Assembly: GCA_049587975.1 (NCBI GenBank)
Contig: JBAVEY010000233.1
Coordinates: forward strand, 1-10,723
DNA: 10,723 nucleotides
Direction of reading: 5' to 3'
DNA from: DASSJM01 sp049587975
GTDB lineage: Bacteria > Actinomycetota > UBA4738 > HRBIN12
Part shown: positions 1 to 6,207 of the stretch, piece after piece
Numbering within the stretch: the first letter of the stretch is position 1
Layout of the letters: the number at the start of each line of letters is the position of its first letter
The notes under the pieces: model-generated
The model's input: only the letters and a program-made list of their open reading frames with translations
Database searches by the model: none
Told to the model about the DNA's origin: nothing
Translations under genes and position numbers: made by a program

Positions 1-236
1 TGGTTGCCCTCGCGGTCGTAGATGTAGGTGGTCTGCAGCGGCGGAGGCGTCTTCGGCAGCTCGAGTTGCGAGTAGACGTAGAACAGCGTGAGCAGCAGCC
101 CGATGGCGCCCACGAGGGGCACGACGACGAACACCCACCACCAGCGGCGGAACCAGGCCTTGAAACCCTTCCGCTGCTTCGTGGGGGCGTGCTTGCGACC
201 CTTGGGTGTCCGCGCGGGCGCGGTCTTGACCGCCAA
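1..236 (-). CDS. N-terminus of a class A penicillin-binding protein (partial, runs off left edge)
   Basis: This is probably the start of a bifunctional peptidoglycan glycosyltransferase/transpeptidase, which polymerises and cross-links the cell wall outside the membrane. About 78 residues are visible. They comprise a basic cytoplasmic tail (AVKTAPARTPKGRKHAPTKQ...), one membrane segment around residues 37-57 (WWWVFVVVPLVGAIGLLL then TLFYVYSQ), and a proline-rich stretch leading to TTYIYDREGN. That last motif is the typical YDRxGN entry to the GT51 domain. The catalytic domains lie outside the window. The frame has no ATG or GTG before the membrane segment; TTG at 236 is the first usable start, with only a weak upstream GGA. 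It follows the DUF5318 gene on the same strand after 108 bases, an order I recall from mycobacterial Rv0049-ponA1. That context supports the call, but another GT51 protein or monofunctional transglycosylase is possible. Confidence 0.68.
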   Translation of the reverse strand, partial: MAVKTAPARTPKGRKHAPTKQRKGFKAWFRRWWWVFVVVPLVGAIGLLLTLFYVYSQLELPKTPPPLQTTYIYDREGN

Positions 237-344
237 ACCATTATCCAGTCTAGTCGGACGGGGACGCGTTTCCCCCGGACGTGACCTGCGGAAACGTCGT
301 GGAGTTCCCGTGGAGACTGCGGGGCAGGGCTCGGGACGCTCGGA

Positions 345-761
345 TCAGCCGGCGCGGGCCACGAAGGCCTCGTGCAGGTGGTTCCAGTGGCATTCGGTGC
401 AGACCTCGACCACGTAGCACCAGGAGCCGGGCCGGTCCGCCGCCATGTCGAGGCCGACGTCGAGCGGCCAGACGCGCCCGTTGTCGTGCTTGAGCCCATC
501 GCCGTAGACATAGGTGACGAGCACGAGCTTGGCGTCGTGGCACACGGGGCACTCCCGCCGCGTGGGCTCGCCCACGTGCTGGGCAGCCCGCATCAGCTCG
601 GGGTGGGCATCGCAGATGTCGGTCCACGAGGCGAGACCGGTCCGGACCTGATTGATCAGGGCGCGCTTGGCGAGCGAGTAGTCCACCGTCGCGAGCAGCG
701 AGCGGCGGCCTCGCTTGACCGGGAGCCGTTGCCTCATCGCCATGGTCGAGGCATGGTACAC
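345..761 (-). CDS. DUF5318 family zinc-ribbon protein
   Basis: This 138-residue protein matches the actinobacterial DUF5318 family as I remember it; the biochemical function is unknown. The visible hallmarks are an N-terminal helix region (VDYSLAKRALINQVRTG), then two CxxC pairs, C71-x2-C74 in ECPVCHD and C121-x2-C124 in CTECHWNH. The pairs flank a central YVYGDGLKHDNG segment and could together bind one zinc ion. The ending CTECHWNHLHEAFV is characteristic. It lies 42 bases after the last Tad gene and just before a class A penicillin-binding protein, suggesting a conserved partnership with cell-wall synthesis. The GTG at 761 is the longest start, but its first base lies inside an inverted repeat and no ribosome site is close. 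ATG at 743 or 737 would give a protein nearer the usual family N-terminus. Confidence is high in the family, low in the start. Confidence 0.85.
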   Translation of the reverse strand: MYHASTMAMRQRLPVKRGRRSLLATVDYSLAKRALINQVRTGLASWTDICDAHPELMRAAQHVGEPTRRECPVCHDAKLVLVTYVYGDGLKHDNGRVWPLDVGLDMAADRPGSWCYVVEVCTECHWNHLHEAFVARAG

Positions 762-778
762 CCGCGTCCCGACGCGGG
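761..778. repeat. Perfect 8-bp inverted repeat between Tad operon and DUF5318 gene
   Basis: CCCGCGTC at 761-768 and GACGCGGG at 771-778 are exact reverse complements separated by two bases, so RNA would form a 7-bp stem with a four-base loop. It lies in the 42-base gap between the stop of the second TadE-like gene and the DUF5318 gene, touching the latter's GTG. No T-run follows. It may be a partial terminator or processing site at the end of the tad transcript, or it may affect DUF5318 translation. A purine-rich GGAGGGG lies just upstream of it on the minus strand. Confidence 0.4.
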
Positions 779-803
779 CGGCCCCTCCGCGCGTTCGGGG
801 CGA

Positions 804-1220
804 TCAGGCCTCGGGCAGGCTCACCTCGGCCCGAGCCCTCGCCACGACCGTCCGGTCACCCGCGAGGAGGAACAGGTCGCCCACGACCACACGGACCGAT
901 ACCGTGGCCACGAACGTGCCGGGTTCGCACACGCAGGCCTCGAGCTCGGCTCCGTTCCGCGACGCGTACTCGCTGGAGAGCTCGATGGGCGTGGGCCCAC
1001 GGTCGTCGATCGCGAGGGCTTGCGCGGCAGCGAGCGCCGCGGCGTCGGCGGCCGTCTGCGCCCTCGAGGCCGCGTGGAGCACCCGGGCGATGTCGGCGGC
1101 ACCCATCGACACCACGAGGAGCGCCCCGACGACGCCGGCCACCAGCAGGGAGACCGAGCCCCATTCGCCCCGGGCGAACTCGGTGCGGGGAGGTCGCCCG
1201 TGGCGAGCCCGGCGCGTCAA
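804..1220 (-). CDS. TadE-like secreted/pilus protein (Rv3654c-like, helicase/secretion-neighbourhood type)
   Basis: This 138-residue protein has one hydrophobic segment around residues 22-40 (SVSLLVAGVVGALLVVS) followed by the alanine-rich helix ASRAQTAADAAALAAAQAL typical of TadE/TadG-like proteins of actinobacterial Tad operons. It resembles the Rv3654c family and is probably a minor pilus or assembly component at the membrane. A GEWGS motif precedes the hydrophobic segment, but the glutamate at +5 expected of a processed prepilin is missing (leucine there), so peptidase cleavage is doubtful. A CVC pair (C96, C98) is exported if topology is as usual. I chose the TTG start at 1220 because it overlaps the tadE stop by four bases (TTGA) and has CAGGAG five bases upstream. 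The longer ATG frame starting at 1355 would run deep into tadE and lacks support. It is the last gene of the tad cluster. Confidence 0.8.
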   Translation of the reverse strand: MTRRARHGRPPRTEFARGEWGSVSLLVAGVVGALLVVSMGAADIARVLHAASRAQTAADAAALAAAQALAIDDRGPTPIELSSEYASRNGAELEACVCEPGTFVATVSVRVVVGDLFLLAGDRTVVARARAEVSLPEA

Positions 1221-1606
1221 GCGAACTCCTGACGCATGGTCGCGCTCGCCTCGAGCGAGACGGAGGGCGGGAGCAGCCAACCGGCGAGCAACGATGCGAC
1301 CGGCACGTCGTACAGGACCGACACCGTCACCGGCGACCCGGAACTCCCGCTCCATGTGACGGCCACCCGGAGCCGCTCCGGATCCAGACCGACGGCGGCC
1401 GCGCGCACCGCCTCGCCTACGGCGTCGACCGACGGCCGGACGGAGGCCTCGCGTGCTCCGGCACGCGAGGCCTGGGTGAGCACCAGCGAATCCCGCGCCA
1501 CGACCCCGACCTGCACGAGCGCCAGCAGCAGCAGCAGGAGCAACGGCAGCAGCAGCGCGAACTCGACCGCCGCGGAGCCGCGGTCGAGCGCTCGATCATC
1601 CGGCAC
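1217..1606 (-). CDS. tadE: TadE-family pseudopilin
   Basis: This 129-residue protein has a TadE signature. After a short charged leader (MPDDRALDRG) comes SAAVEFALLLPLLLLLLLAL, a prepilin-type site G10/S11 with glutamate at +5 (E15), then a continuous hydrophobic helix and a small extracytoplasmic domain with beta-like segments. In the family, TadE proteins are cleaved by the prepilin peptidase and act as minor pilins in Tad pilus assembly. The start is GTG at 1606, overlapping the end of the flp-like gene by 11 bases, which suggests coupled translation; a GCAGG lies very close upstream. The 3' end carries the ribosome site and TTGA overlap for the next gene. Length is normal for the family. 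Confidence in identity is high. Confidence 0.88.
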   Translation of the reverse strand: MPDDRALDRGSAAVEFALLLPLLLLLLLALVQVGVVARDSLVLTQASRAGAREASVRPSVDAVGEAVRAAAVGLDPERLRVAVTWSGSSGSPVTVSVLYDVPVASLLAGWLLPPSVSLEASATMRQEFA

Positions 1607-1805
1607 TGCCTGCGACCTGATCGATGATGGAATCGAAGAAGGCCGGCAGCCGACCGGAGGACCGCGCCCACGCGATCAACACGACGGCCACCGCCGCGGC
1701 AGCCAGGATCACGAGCGCGTACTCGGCCGTCGTCTGCCCCACGTCGTCGGCGAGCCGCGGACGTGCCCGTACGTAGCGCGCGCGGACGTACCAGGACAAC
1801 AGCAT
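1596..1805 (-). CDS. flp: Flp-type major prepilin (DUF4244-like)
   Basis: This 69-residue protein is the likely structural subunit of the Tad pilus. It has a 23-residue basic leader, then the processing motif G23/QTTAEYALVILAAAAVAVVL with glutamate at +5 and tyrosine at +6, the hallmark of Flp prepilins, and a single hydrophobic helix with a short tail. Cleavage would give a mature pilin of about 46 residues. ATG at 1805 is preceded by AGGGGG about nine bases upstream, a good ribosome site in the 17-base gap after tadC. The leader contains a duplicated YVRAR-YVRAR, which lengthens its positively charged region. Its place between tadC and tadE matches Rv3656c in M. tuberculosis. The peptidase needed to mature it is not in this window. 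Confidence 0.88.
   Translation of the reverse strand: MLLSWYVRARYVRARPRLADDVGQTTAEYALVILAAAAVAVVLIAWARSSGRLPAFFDSIIDQVAGSAG
1761..1790 (-). repeat. Tandem 15-bp (YVRAR)x2 duplication in the prepilin leader
   Basis: Codons 6-15 of the flp-like gene encode YVRAR twice in a row with several synonymous differences, so it is an older duplication rather than a fresh slip. It doubles the arginine content of the leader that precedes the peptidase site. Confidence 0.6.
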
Positions 1806-1822
1806 CCCGGTTCACCCCCTCT

Positions 1823-2653
1823 CTAGGCGATCGAACGCACGGTGGTCAGGAGCACCGGGACCACCGTGAGGAGGAGGAACGCGGGGAGGACGAGGAACAC
1901 GAGCGGGAACAACATCTTCACCGGAGCCGTTCGAGCGCGGTGCGCCGCGGCCGCGCGTCGGACCTCGCGGACGTCCGACGCGAGGCGCGCGATCTCGTCG
2001 GCGAGCGAGGATCCGAGGCTGTCGGTGCGAGCGAGCGCGCCGAGGAGTCGCCGGAGGTCGGGAAGTTCCAGGCGCTCGCCGACACTCATCAGCTCGACAC
2101 GCCAGCGACCGCCGAGGTCACTGGCGTTGATCACCGAGCGCAGCTCCTCGGCGAGTGGGCCCGTGGCGGCGTCGACCGCTCGACGGAAGGCGAGCTGGGG
2201 TGGGAGCCCCGCCGAGGTCGCGACGGCGAGGAGATCCAGGAGCACCGGGATCTCGCGATCGGCCGCCGCGATCCTTCGTCCGGCGAGCCGTGCGAGGACG
2301 AGGTCGGGAACCCGCCACCCGATCACGGCGGCAGGGATCGCGAGGACCGGACCCGCCACCAGGAGCCCCGTCAGCGACGCCGTCGCTGCGAGGATCGCCT
2401 TCGAGCCCACGACCCGTCGGTCGCCCCAGCCCGTATGGACGAAGCGAAGCCGTGTCGCCGTCGTCCGCGAGACACCGATCCGACGCAGGACCGGCCACGC
2501 CCCCACGCGGTCGAGTGCGCTCGCCGTGTGATGGGACGCGGGCCGGACGATCGCGATCCCGGCCATCGGATCGAGCGCCCTCACGGATCCGATGGCCACG
2601 ATCACCGCGGCCGATCCGAGGGCCGCGAGCGAAGCGGCGAACATGGCGGTCAT
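1823..2653 (-). CDS. tadC: Tad pilus inner-membrane platform protein TadC
   Basis: This 276-residue membrane protein has a type II secretion F (T2SSF, GspF-like) domain at roughly residues 130-265. Visible marks are the entry motif DREIPVLLDLLAVATSAGLP, the cytoplasmic helical hairpin ending in ...ARTDSLGSSLADEIARLA, and the terminal hydrophobic segment PLVFLVLPAFLLLTVVPVLL. Hydrophobic segments also occur near residues 6-22 and 88-113. In Tad systems TadC pairs with TadB to form the inner-membrane platform on which the TadA ATPase acts. The ATG at 2653 overlaps the tadB stop by four bases (ATGA). The prepilin gene follows after 17 bases. Length and architecture are normal for actinobacterial TadC. 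Confidence 0.9.
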   Translation of the reverse strand: MTAMFAASLAALGSAAVIVAIGSVRALDPMAGIAIVRPASHHTASALDRVGAWPVLRRIGVSRTTATRLRFVHTGWGDRRVVGSKAILAATASLTGLLVAGPVLAIPAAVIGWRVPDLVLARLAGRRIAAADREIPVLLDLLAVATSAGLPPQLAFRRAVDAATGPLAEELRSVINASDLGGRWRVELMSVGERLELPDLRRLLGALARTDSLGSSLADEIARLASDVREVRRAAAAHRARTAPVKMLFPLVFLVLPAFLLLTVVPVLLTTVRSIA

Positions 2654-3474
2654 GGCTCGACCCTGAGCAACCGTCGGATCCAGACGTAGGCCGCTGCCTG
2701 CAGCCCGAACCCGAGAGCGATCGCGACGGCGCCGGTCGGCGTCTCGTACGCGGCCTCCAGATCCGGCCGAGCGACGACCGACAGGAACAGGAAGAATCCG
2801 ATCGGGAGCAGGCCGAGGATCGTGGCCGATAGCCTCGCCTGCGCGGTGAGCGACTCGAGCTCGCGGGCGGCGCCCCGACGGTCGCGGAGGGTGCCCGCGA
2901 GATCGTCGAGCGTCGCCGCGAGCGAACCTCCCGTCCGTCGATGGAGCTTCAGTACGCCGGCGACGAGCCTCGCGTCTGGACCACCCACGTCGATCGCCCA
3001 GGCTTCGATCGCCTCGTCCATCGAGTGACCGAGTTCGGCCCGATCCGCCAGGCGCCGGAACGTGGTGTCCAATGGAGGGTCGAGCTCGGCCGCGGCGGGC
3101 TCGACCGCCTGCTGGAGGGACCGACCCGACCTCATCGCCGAGGCGATCAGGGAGACCGCATCGGCCAGCCGTTCCTGCATCTCGTGCTCACGGCGGCGAC
3201 GTCTCCGCCGTGTGGTCCAGGTGGGAGCCGCCACGACGGCGGCGGTCGCGGCGACCGAGCCAGCGACTCCTGCGGCACGACCGCCCAACATCCACGCGAC
3301 CCCCGCGCCAACGACGAGGAGCACCGGCGCCGGGACGCGAGGTCGGGATCGACGCACTTCAGGTTCGGACCCGAGTCGCGTGAGGAGCCGCGTCCGACGT
3401 TCGATCGCCGCGGCCCGCGCGACGATGACCGTGGCGAGGCCGGCGAGCCCCCCCGCGAGGGCCGCGTGGATCAC
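2650..3474 (-). CDS. tadB: Tad pilus inner-membrane platform protein TadB
   Basis: This 274-residue membrane protein has a T2SSF domain at about residues 98-235. An N-terminal hydrophobic segment (residues 4-22) is followed by a cytoplasmic linker, two closely spaced hydrophobic stretches (49-84), an arginine block (RRRRRREHEMQ), and the domain start ERLADAVSLIASAMRSGRSL. Later come LKLHRRTGGSLAATLDDLAG and the C-terminal membrane helices (LSATILGLLPIGFFLFLSVV and TGAVAIALGFGLQAAAYVW). It should assemble with TadC beneath the growing Flp pilus. I chose GTG at 3474 because it overlaps the tadA stop by four bases (GTGA), like other junctions in this operon. An ATG at 3510 in the same frame would add 12 residues inside tadA and is the alternative. 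Confidence 0.9.
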   Translation of the reverse strand: MIHAALAGGLAGLATVIVARAAAIERRTRLLTRLGSEPEVRRSRPRVPAPVLLVVGAGVAWMLGGRAAGVAGSVAATAAVVAAPTWTTRRRRRRREHEMQERLADAVSLIASAMRSGRSLQQAVEPAAAELDPPLDTTFRRLADRAELGHSMDEAIEAWAIDVGGPDARLVAGVLKLHRRTGGSLAATLDDLAGTLRDRRGAARELESLTAQARLSATILGLLPIGFFLFLSVVARPDLEAAYETPTGAVAIALGFGLQAAAYVWIRRLLRVEP

Positions 3475-4757
3475 GTGGCGTCCGGGCCGTCGACCCCGGT
3501 CTGGAACCATCTCGGATCGAGCTCCTCGCCGCGCTCCGCCAGCAAGGAGACGACCCGTGGCGCGATGCCCGTGCAGACGAACGACCCGTGGCGACCGATC
3601 CGTGGACGGAACCCGAAGATCTCCATGACGACCGGTTCGCCCGCCCCGTCGAGCTCGTCCACCGCAGCCACCTGGAACACGACACGACGGCCGTTCCGCA
3701 GCCGAGCCGTGTGCACCACCACGTCGATCGCGGAGGCGACCTGCGCGCGGACATGGGCAACGGGTAGATCGACGTCGGACATCAACGCCATGGTCTCCAG
3801 TCGCCAGAGCGAGTGTCGCGCGGAGTTGGCGTGTGCCGTCGACAGCGACCCGTCGTGCCCCGTGTTCATCGCCTGAAGCATGTCGAGCGCCTCCCCGCCC
3901 CGAACCTCTCCGACCACGATCCGGTCCGGTCTCATCCGCAGGGCGTTACGCACGAGATCGCGTACGGTCACTTCGCCTTGACCTTCGACGCTCGCGGGCC
4001 GAGCCTCGAGTCCGATCACGTGCGGCTGGGCGAGCCGGAGCTCGGCCGTGTCCTCGATCGTGATCAGCCGCTCGTCCGGCGGAACGAACGAGGACAGGAC
4101 CCCGAGGAGCGTCGTCTTGCCCGAGCTGGTCCCGCCCGAGATCACGACGTTCATGCGTCCCCGGACGCACGCGGCGAGGAAGGCCAGCATCCTCGGACCC
4201 AGCGTCCCGTTGTCGAGCAGGTCGGTGGGGCCGATCGGGATCGAGGAGAACTTACGGACGTTCAGGACCGGACCGCAGAGCGAAAGAGGCGGGACGATCG
4301 CGTGCACCCGAGAGCCGTCCGGAAGTCGCGCGTCCACCCAAGGTGACGTTGCGTCGACCCGAAGACCCAGCGGGGCCACGATGCGTTCGATCACGTGGAG
4401 GACCGCCTCCTCCCCCTCAAACAGACGGTCCCCCACCCTTTCGATCCGCCCCTTCCGCTCCACGAACACGTCGTCGGGCCCGTTCACCATCACCTCGGTG
4501 ACGTCCGGGTCCTTGAGCAGGAACTCGATCGGACCCATCCCGACGACCGCATCCGAAACCGCGTTCACGACATCGGCAAGCGTGCTCTGCGGAAGCATGT
4601 GGCCCTGCTCCCGGAGCAGCGACAGCGCCTCCTCACGGACGTGGAGTCGCCGTTCGGCGCGCGGCATCGCATCGAGCTGCCGAGCGTCGACCCGACCGAT
4701 CAGTCGCTCGTGCAGGCTGCGTTGAACATCCACCAACGTCGTGCCCGCTCGATTCAC
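3471..4757 (-). CDS. tadA: Tad pilus assembly ATPase TadA/CpaF
   Basis: This 428-residue secretion ATPase of the GspE/VirB11 superfamily is the motor for pilin assembly, acting as a hexamer on the cytoplasmic face of TadB/TadC. The visible motifs are in order: the N2 domain start (VVGMGPIEFLLKDPDVTEVM, about 71-90), VNGPDDVFVERKG, Walker A GGTSSGKT at 208-215 with K214, the Asp box ITIEDTAEL at 232-240, Walker B RIVVGEVRG with E284, and the His box GHDGSLSTAHANS at 300-312. All are intact, so it should be active. GTG at 4757 overlaps the tadZ stop by four bases (GTGA) and is preceded by GGAGGGG. The same frame stays open far upstream to 6596, but that extension is only the GC-rich shadow of tadZ and intergenic sequence. 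Confidence 0.95.
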   Translation of the reverse strand: MNRAGTTLVDVQRSLHERLIGRVDARQLDAMPRAERRLHVREEALSLLREQGHMLPQSTLADVVNAVSDAVVGMGPIEFLLKDPDVTEVMVNGPDDVFVERKGRIERVGDRLFEGEEAVLHVIERIVAPLGLRVDATSPWVDARLPDGSRVHAIVPPLSLCGPVLNVRKFSSIPIGPTDLLDNGTLGPRMLAFLAACVRGRMNVVISGGTSSGKTTLLGVLSSFVPPDERLITIEDTAELRLAQPHVIGLEARPASVEGQGEVTVRDLVRNALRMRPDRIVVGEVRGGEALDMLQAMNTGHDGSLSTAHANSARHSLWRLETMALMSDVDLPVAHVRAQVASAIDVVVHTARLRNGRRVVFQVAAVDELDGAGEPVVMEIFGFRPRIGRHGSFVCTGIAPRVVSLLAERGEELDPRWFQTGVDGPDAT

Positions 4758-5827
4758 GACCCCTCCGCCCGTTGCGCGAGCCGGTCGATCGCCCTCCCGA
4801 TGCGTCCGCGCATCGGGAGCAACCGGCCGTGATCCTGGGCCGCGGCGACCGCACGATCGGAGGGGATCACGGCGAGCGCCGGTCGTCCGAAGACGCGTTC
4901 GACGTCGCCCGGGGTGATCTCGGATCGGGTCGCCCGGTTCACGACGAACGAGCACCGGTCGTCCAGCGCCGCGACCTCGATCGCTCGCTTCGCATCCCGG
5001 AACGAGAGGACGTCGAGGCCGAGCACCACGAGGACACGATCGGCCGCCTCGAGACCGGCCCGCGCGACCTCGTCGAGCGCCCGGGGCACATGCAGCACGA
5101 CGACATCGCACGATCGCCGCACGGCCGCGATCGCGGCCCGGTAGGTCTCCGCACCGAGTCGCTGCGACAGCTGCCGATCCGCCGGCGCGAGGAGCGCCGA
5201 GAACCCTTTCGGATGCCGCCACAGGATCTCGTCGACGTGATGGGGGGCAAGCTCCTCGCCGAGGGGCACGAGCTCGGCGATGGTCCGCACCGGCTCGTCG
5301 CTCGGAACCCCGATCGCGGCGGAGGCGTCCGCGAACACGACGTCGAGATCGATCAGGACACAGCGGCGACCTCGCTTGGCGAAGGCGGCCGCCAGGTGGG
5401 TCGCGACGAACGTGGCCCCGGCACCGCCACGAGCCGCATAGACTGCGAGGACGCGAGCGAGGTCGCCGAGATCGTCGCTCCGCGACGGTCGGACGCGTGC
5501 CGCGGCGTTCGCGAGCTCTTCCCGCTCTGCCGGCCAGAGGAAGAAGCCGCTGGCACCCGACCGGATCGCACGTCGCAGGGCCCCAACCGATTGCGTCGTG
5601 TCCACCGCGAGGAGCGCGCTGCCGTTCAACGCTCCGCGCGACGGGGCGAGCGCGGGCGCGGCCACCACCGCGTCCGGCTCGAGCTGTCGGACCGCCTCCG
5701 CGAGCTGCGACGCGTCGACCGCGGTTCCGACCACACGCGCTCGGCCCGTGCGGTCGAGGAAGTGCATGACCTCCTCTGCGACGTCCGGCGTCTCGAGCGC
5801 GAGCACGATCCGCGCGACCTCCTCCAT
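4754..5827 (-). CDS. tadZ: Tad pilus localisation protein TadZ/CpaE with degenerate Walker A
   Basis: This 357-residue protein combines an N-terminal receiver-like domain (about 1-112, ending in ALRRAIRSGASGFFLWP) with a MinD/ParA-like P-loop domain (about 122-345). In Tad systems TadZ/CpaE positions the assembly machine, often at a pole; the M. tuberculosis counterpart is Rv3660c (Ssd). The receiver strand reads PDAVVAAPAL, without the usual phospho-acceptor aspartate, so it is a pseudo-receiver. The deviant Walker A is RGGAGAT (residues 133-139) instead of KGGxGK(T/S): both lysines are gone, alanine replacing the catalytic one. The following IDLDVVFAD keeps the aspartates. It may bind nucleotide weakly or only serve as a scaffold. 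ATG at 5827 has GGAG six bases upstream; the same frame is open to 5941 but runs through the likely promoter. It is the first gene of the operon. Confidence 0.88.
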   Translation of the reverse strand: MEEVARIVLALETPDVAEEVMHFLDRTGRARVVGTAVDASQLAEAVRQLEPDAVVAAPALAPSRGALNGSALLAVDTTQSVGALRRAIRSGASGFFLWPAEREELANAAARVRPSRSDDLGDLARVLAVYAARGGAGATFVATHLAAAFAKRGRRCVLIDLDVVFADASAAIGVPSDEPVRTIAELVPLGEELAPHHVDEILWRHPKGFSALLAPADRQLSQRLGAETYRAAIAAVRRSCDVVVLHVPRALDEVARAGLEAADRVLVVLGLDVLSFRDAKRAIEVAALDDRCSFVVNRATRSEITPGDVERVFGRPALAVIPSDRAVAAAQDHGRLLPMRGRIGRAIDRLAQRAEGS

Positions 5828-5864
5828 CTTCCGCTCCAGGGTCCAACGGGGAAGCACCGATGAG

Positions 5865-5876
5865 GGAGGGTTCCGT
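5865..5876. repeat. 12-bp direct repeat, copy 1 (GGAGGGTTCCGT)
   Basis: Identical to copy 3 at 6006-6017. It lies 38 bases upstream of the tadZ start, downstream of the candidate promoter. On the tad coding strand it reads ACGGAACCCTCC. Confidence 0.6.
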
Positions 5877-5895
5877 TCGGGGGAGTGGCGGCGAA

Positions 5896-5918
5896 CCGCG
5901 TAGGCGAACACTACGCGG
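5896..5918. promoter_or_regulatory. Perfect inverted repeat CCGCGTAG-N7-CTACGCGG, candidate operator
   Basis: The 8-base arms at 5896-5903 and 5911-5918 are exact reverse complements around a 7-base spacer (GCGAACA). The repeat overlaps the candidate -10 of the tad operon, about 70-90 bases upstream of the tadZ ATG. It could be the binding site of a dimeric repressor, or a stem-loop in the 5' leader if transcription starts further upstream. I cannot name a regulator. Confidence 0.5.
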
Positions 5919-5937
5919 ACGCGCCGCTTGCGCACAA
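5908..5937 (-). promoter_or_regulatory. Candidate promoter of the tad operon
   Basis: On the minus strand TTGTGC (5937-5932) and TAGTGT (5913-5908) are separated by 18 bases and resemble housekeeping-sigma -35 and -10 boxes (TTGACA, TANNNT). Transcription would start near 5901, leaving a leader of about 75 bases before tadZ. The -10 falls within the inverted repeat. The match is modest. Confidence 0.3.
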
Positions 5938-5984
5938 TCACCAGGCCGACCGATTCGCGGATCTTGTCGGGCGAACGTGCCGCC

Positions 5985-6017
5985 GGATGGTTCGGTCGGC
6001 CGTCCGGAGGGTTCCGT
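5985..6017. repeat. 12-bp direct repeat, copies 2 and 3, spaced 21 bp
   Basis: GGATGGTTCGGT (5985-5996, 10 of 12 matching) and GGAGGGTTCCGT (6006-6017, identical to copy 1) start 21 bases apart, about two helical turns, and similarity extends a few bases outwards (CCGGA...GG). Paired same-face sites upstream of the candidate tad promoter are what an activator-binding region would look like. They also produce the repeated GSVGRPEGSV in a plus-strand frame that I do not believe is coding. Confidence 0.55.
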
Positions 6018-6107
6018 AGGTCTGCAAGGGGACCCCCGGATCCCCGCCTGGCCCGAGACGAGGCGCGCGATCACCCACCCGACGAGCTGATACGACGACC
6101 CCGAGCA

Positions 6108-6139
6108 CGAGGGCCGGTCCCAACAGGGGCCGGCCCTCG
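6108..6139. terminator. Strong 14-bp hairpin with AACA loop, terminator-like
   Basis: The arms at 6108-6121 and 6126-6139 pair over 14 positions (one T-G wobble, the rest Watson-Crick and mostly G-C) around the tetraloop AACA. Neither strand has a T-run after it, which is common for actinobacterial terminators. It sits between divergent genes, where no known gene ends, so the transcript it would stop is unidentified; it may insulate the two divergent promoters. Confidence 0.5.
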
Positions 6140-6160
6140 GCGCACCGGGTCCGGAGGCGG

Positions 6161-6166
6161 TAGCCT
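6161..6166 (+). promoter_or_regulatory. Candidate -10 of the SRPBCC-RTX-cupin genes
   Basis: TAGCCT fits the actinobacterial TANNNT -10 and lies 41 bases before the GTG start, just after the strong hairpin. I see no good -35. The leader would be about 35 bases and include the GGAA repeats and GGAGGT ribosome site. Confidence 0.25.
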
Positions 6167-6207
6167 CGATGCGGAAGGAAGGAAGCCCCGGGCGGGAGGT
6201 GTGACTG

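Larger units (their letters stand above)
5828..6207. other. 380-base divergent intergenic region
   Basis: This region separates the leftward tad operon from the rightward SRPBCC gene. Open frames cross it, such as a 76-codon frame at 5860-6090 on the plus strand, but none resembles a protein or shows convincing codon use. It holds the inverted repeat, direct repeats, hairpin and promoter candidates listed separately. (GGAA)x3 at 6173-6184 lies in the presumed leader of the SRPBCC gene. Confidence 0.7.

Noticed and set aside
239..251. GATAAT and TAGACT boxes just before the penicillin-binding protein start as a promoter
   Set aside because: No -35 at a proper distance, and GATAAT would place the transcript start inside the coding region; TAGACT remains possible but too weak to list.
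372..1232. Long plus-strand frame opposite DUF5318 and the TadE-like gene
   Set aside because: Antisense shadow of GC-rich coding sequence, with low-complexity histidine/arginine/glycine composition.
1763..3876. Long plus-strand frames opposite tadC, tadB and tadA (1763-2689, 2941-3876)
   Set aside because: Antisense shadows rich in arginine, aspartate and histidine with no domain; the minus strand has intact families.
4772..5863. 363-codon plus-strand frame opposite tadZ
   Set aside because: Antisense shadow; TadZ on the minus strand is well supported.
5860..6090. 76-codon plus-strand frame in the intergenic region, with GGGGAAG before its ATG
   Set aside because: Codon third positions are not GC-biased as in neighbouring genes and its repeats follow from the 12-bp direct repeats; no recognisable protein. 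It remains the best small-gene candidate if the hairpin proves to be a terminator.
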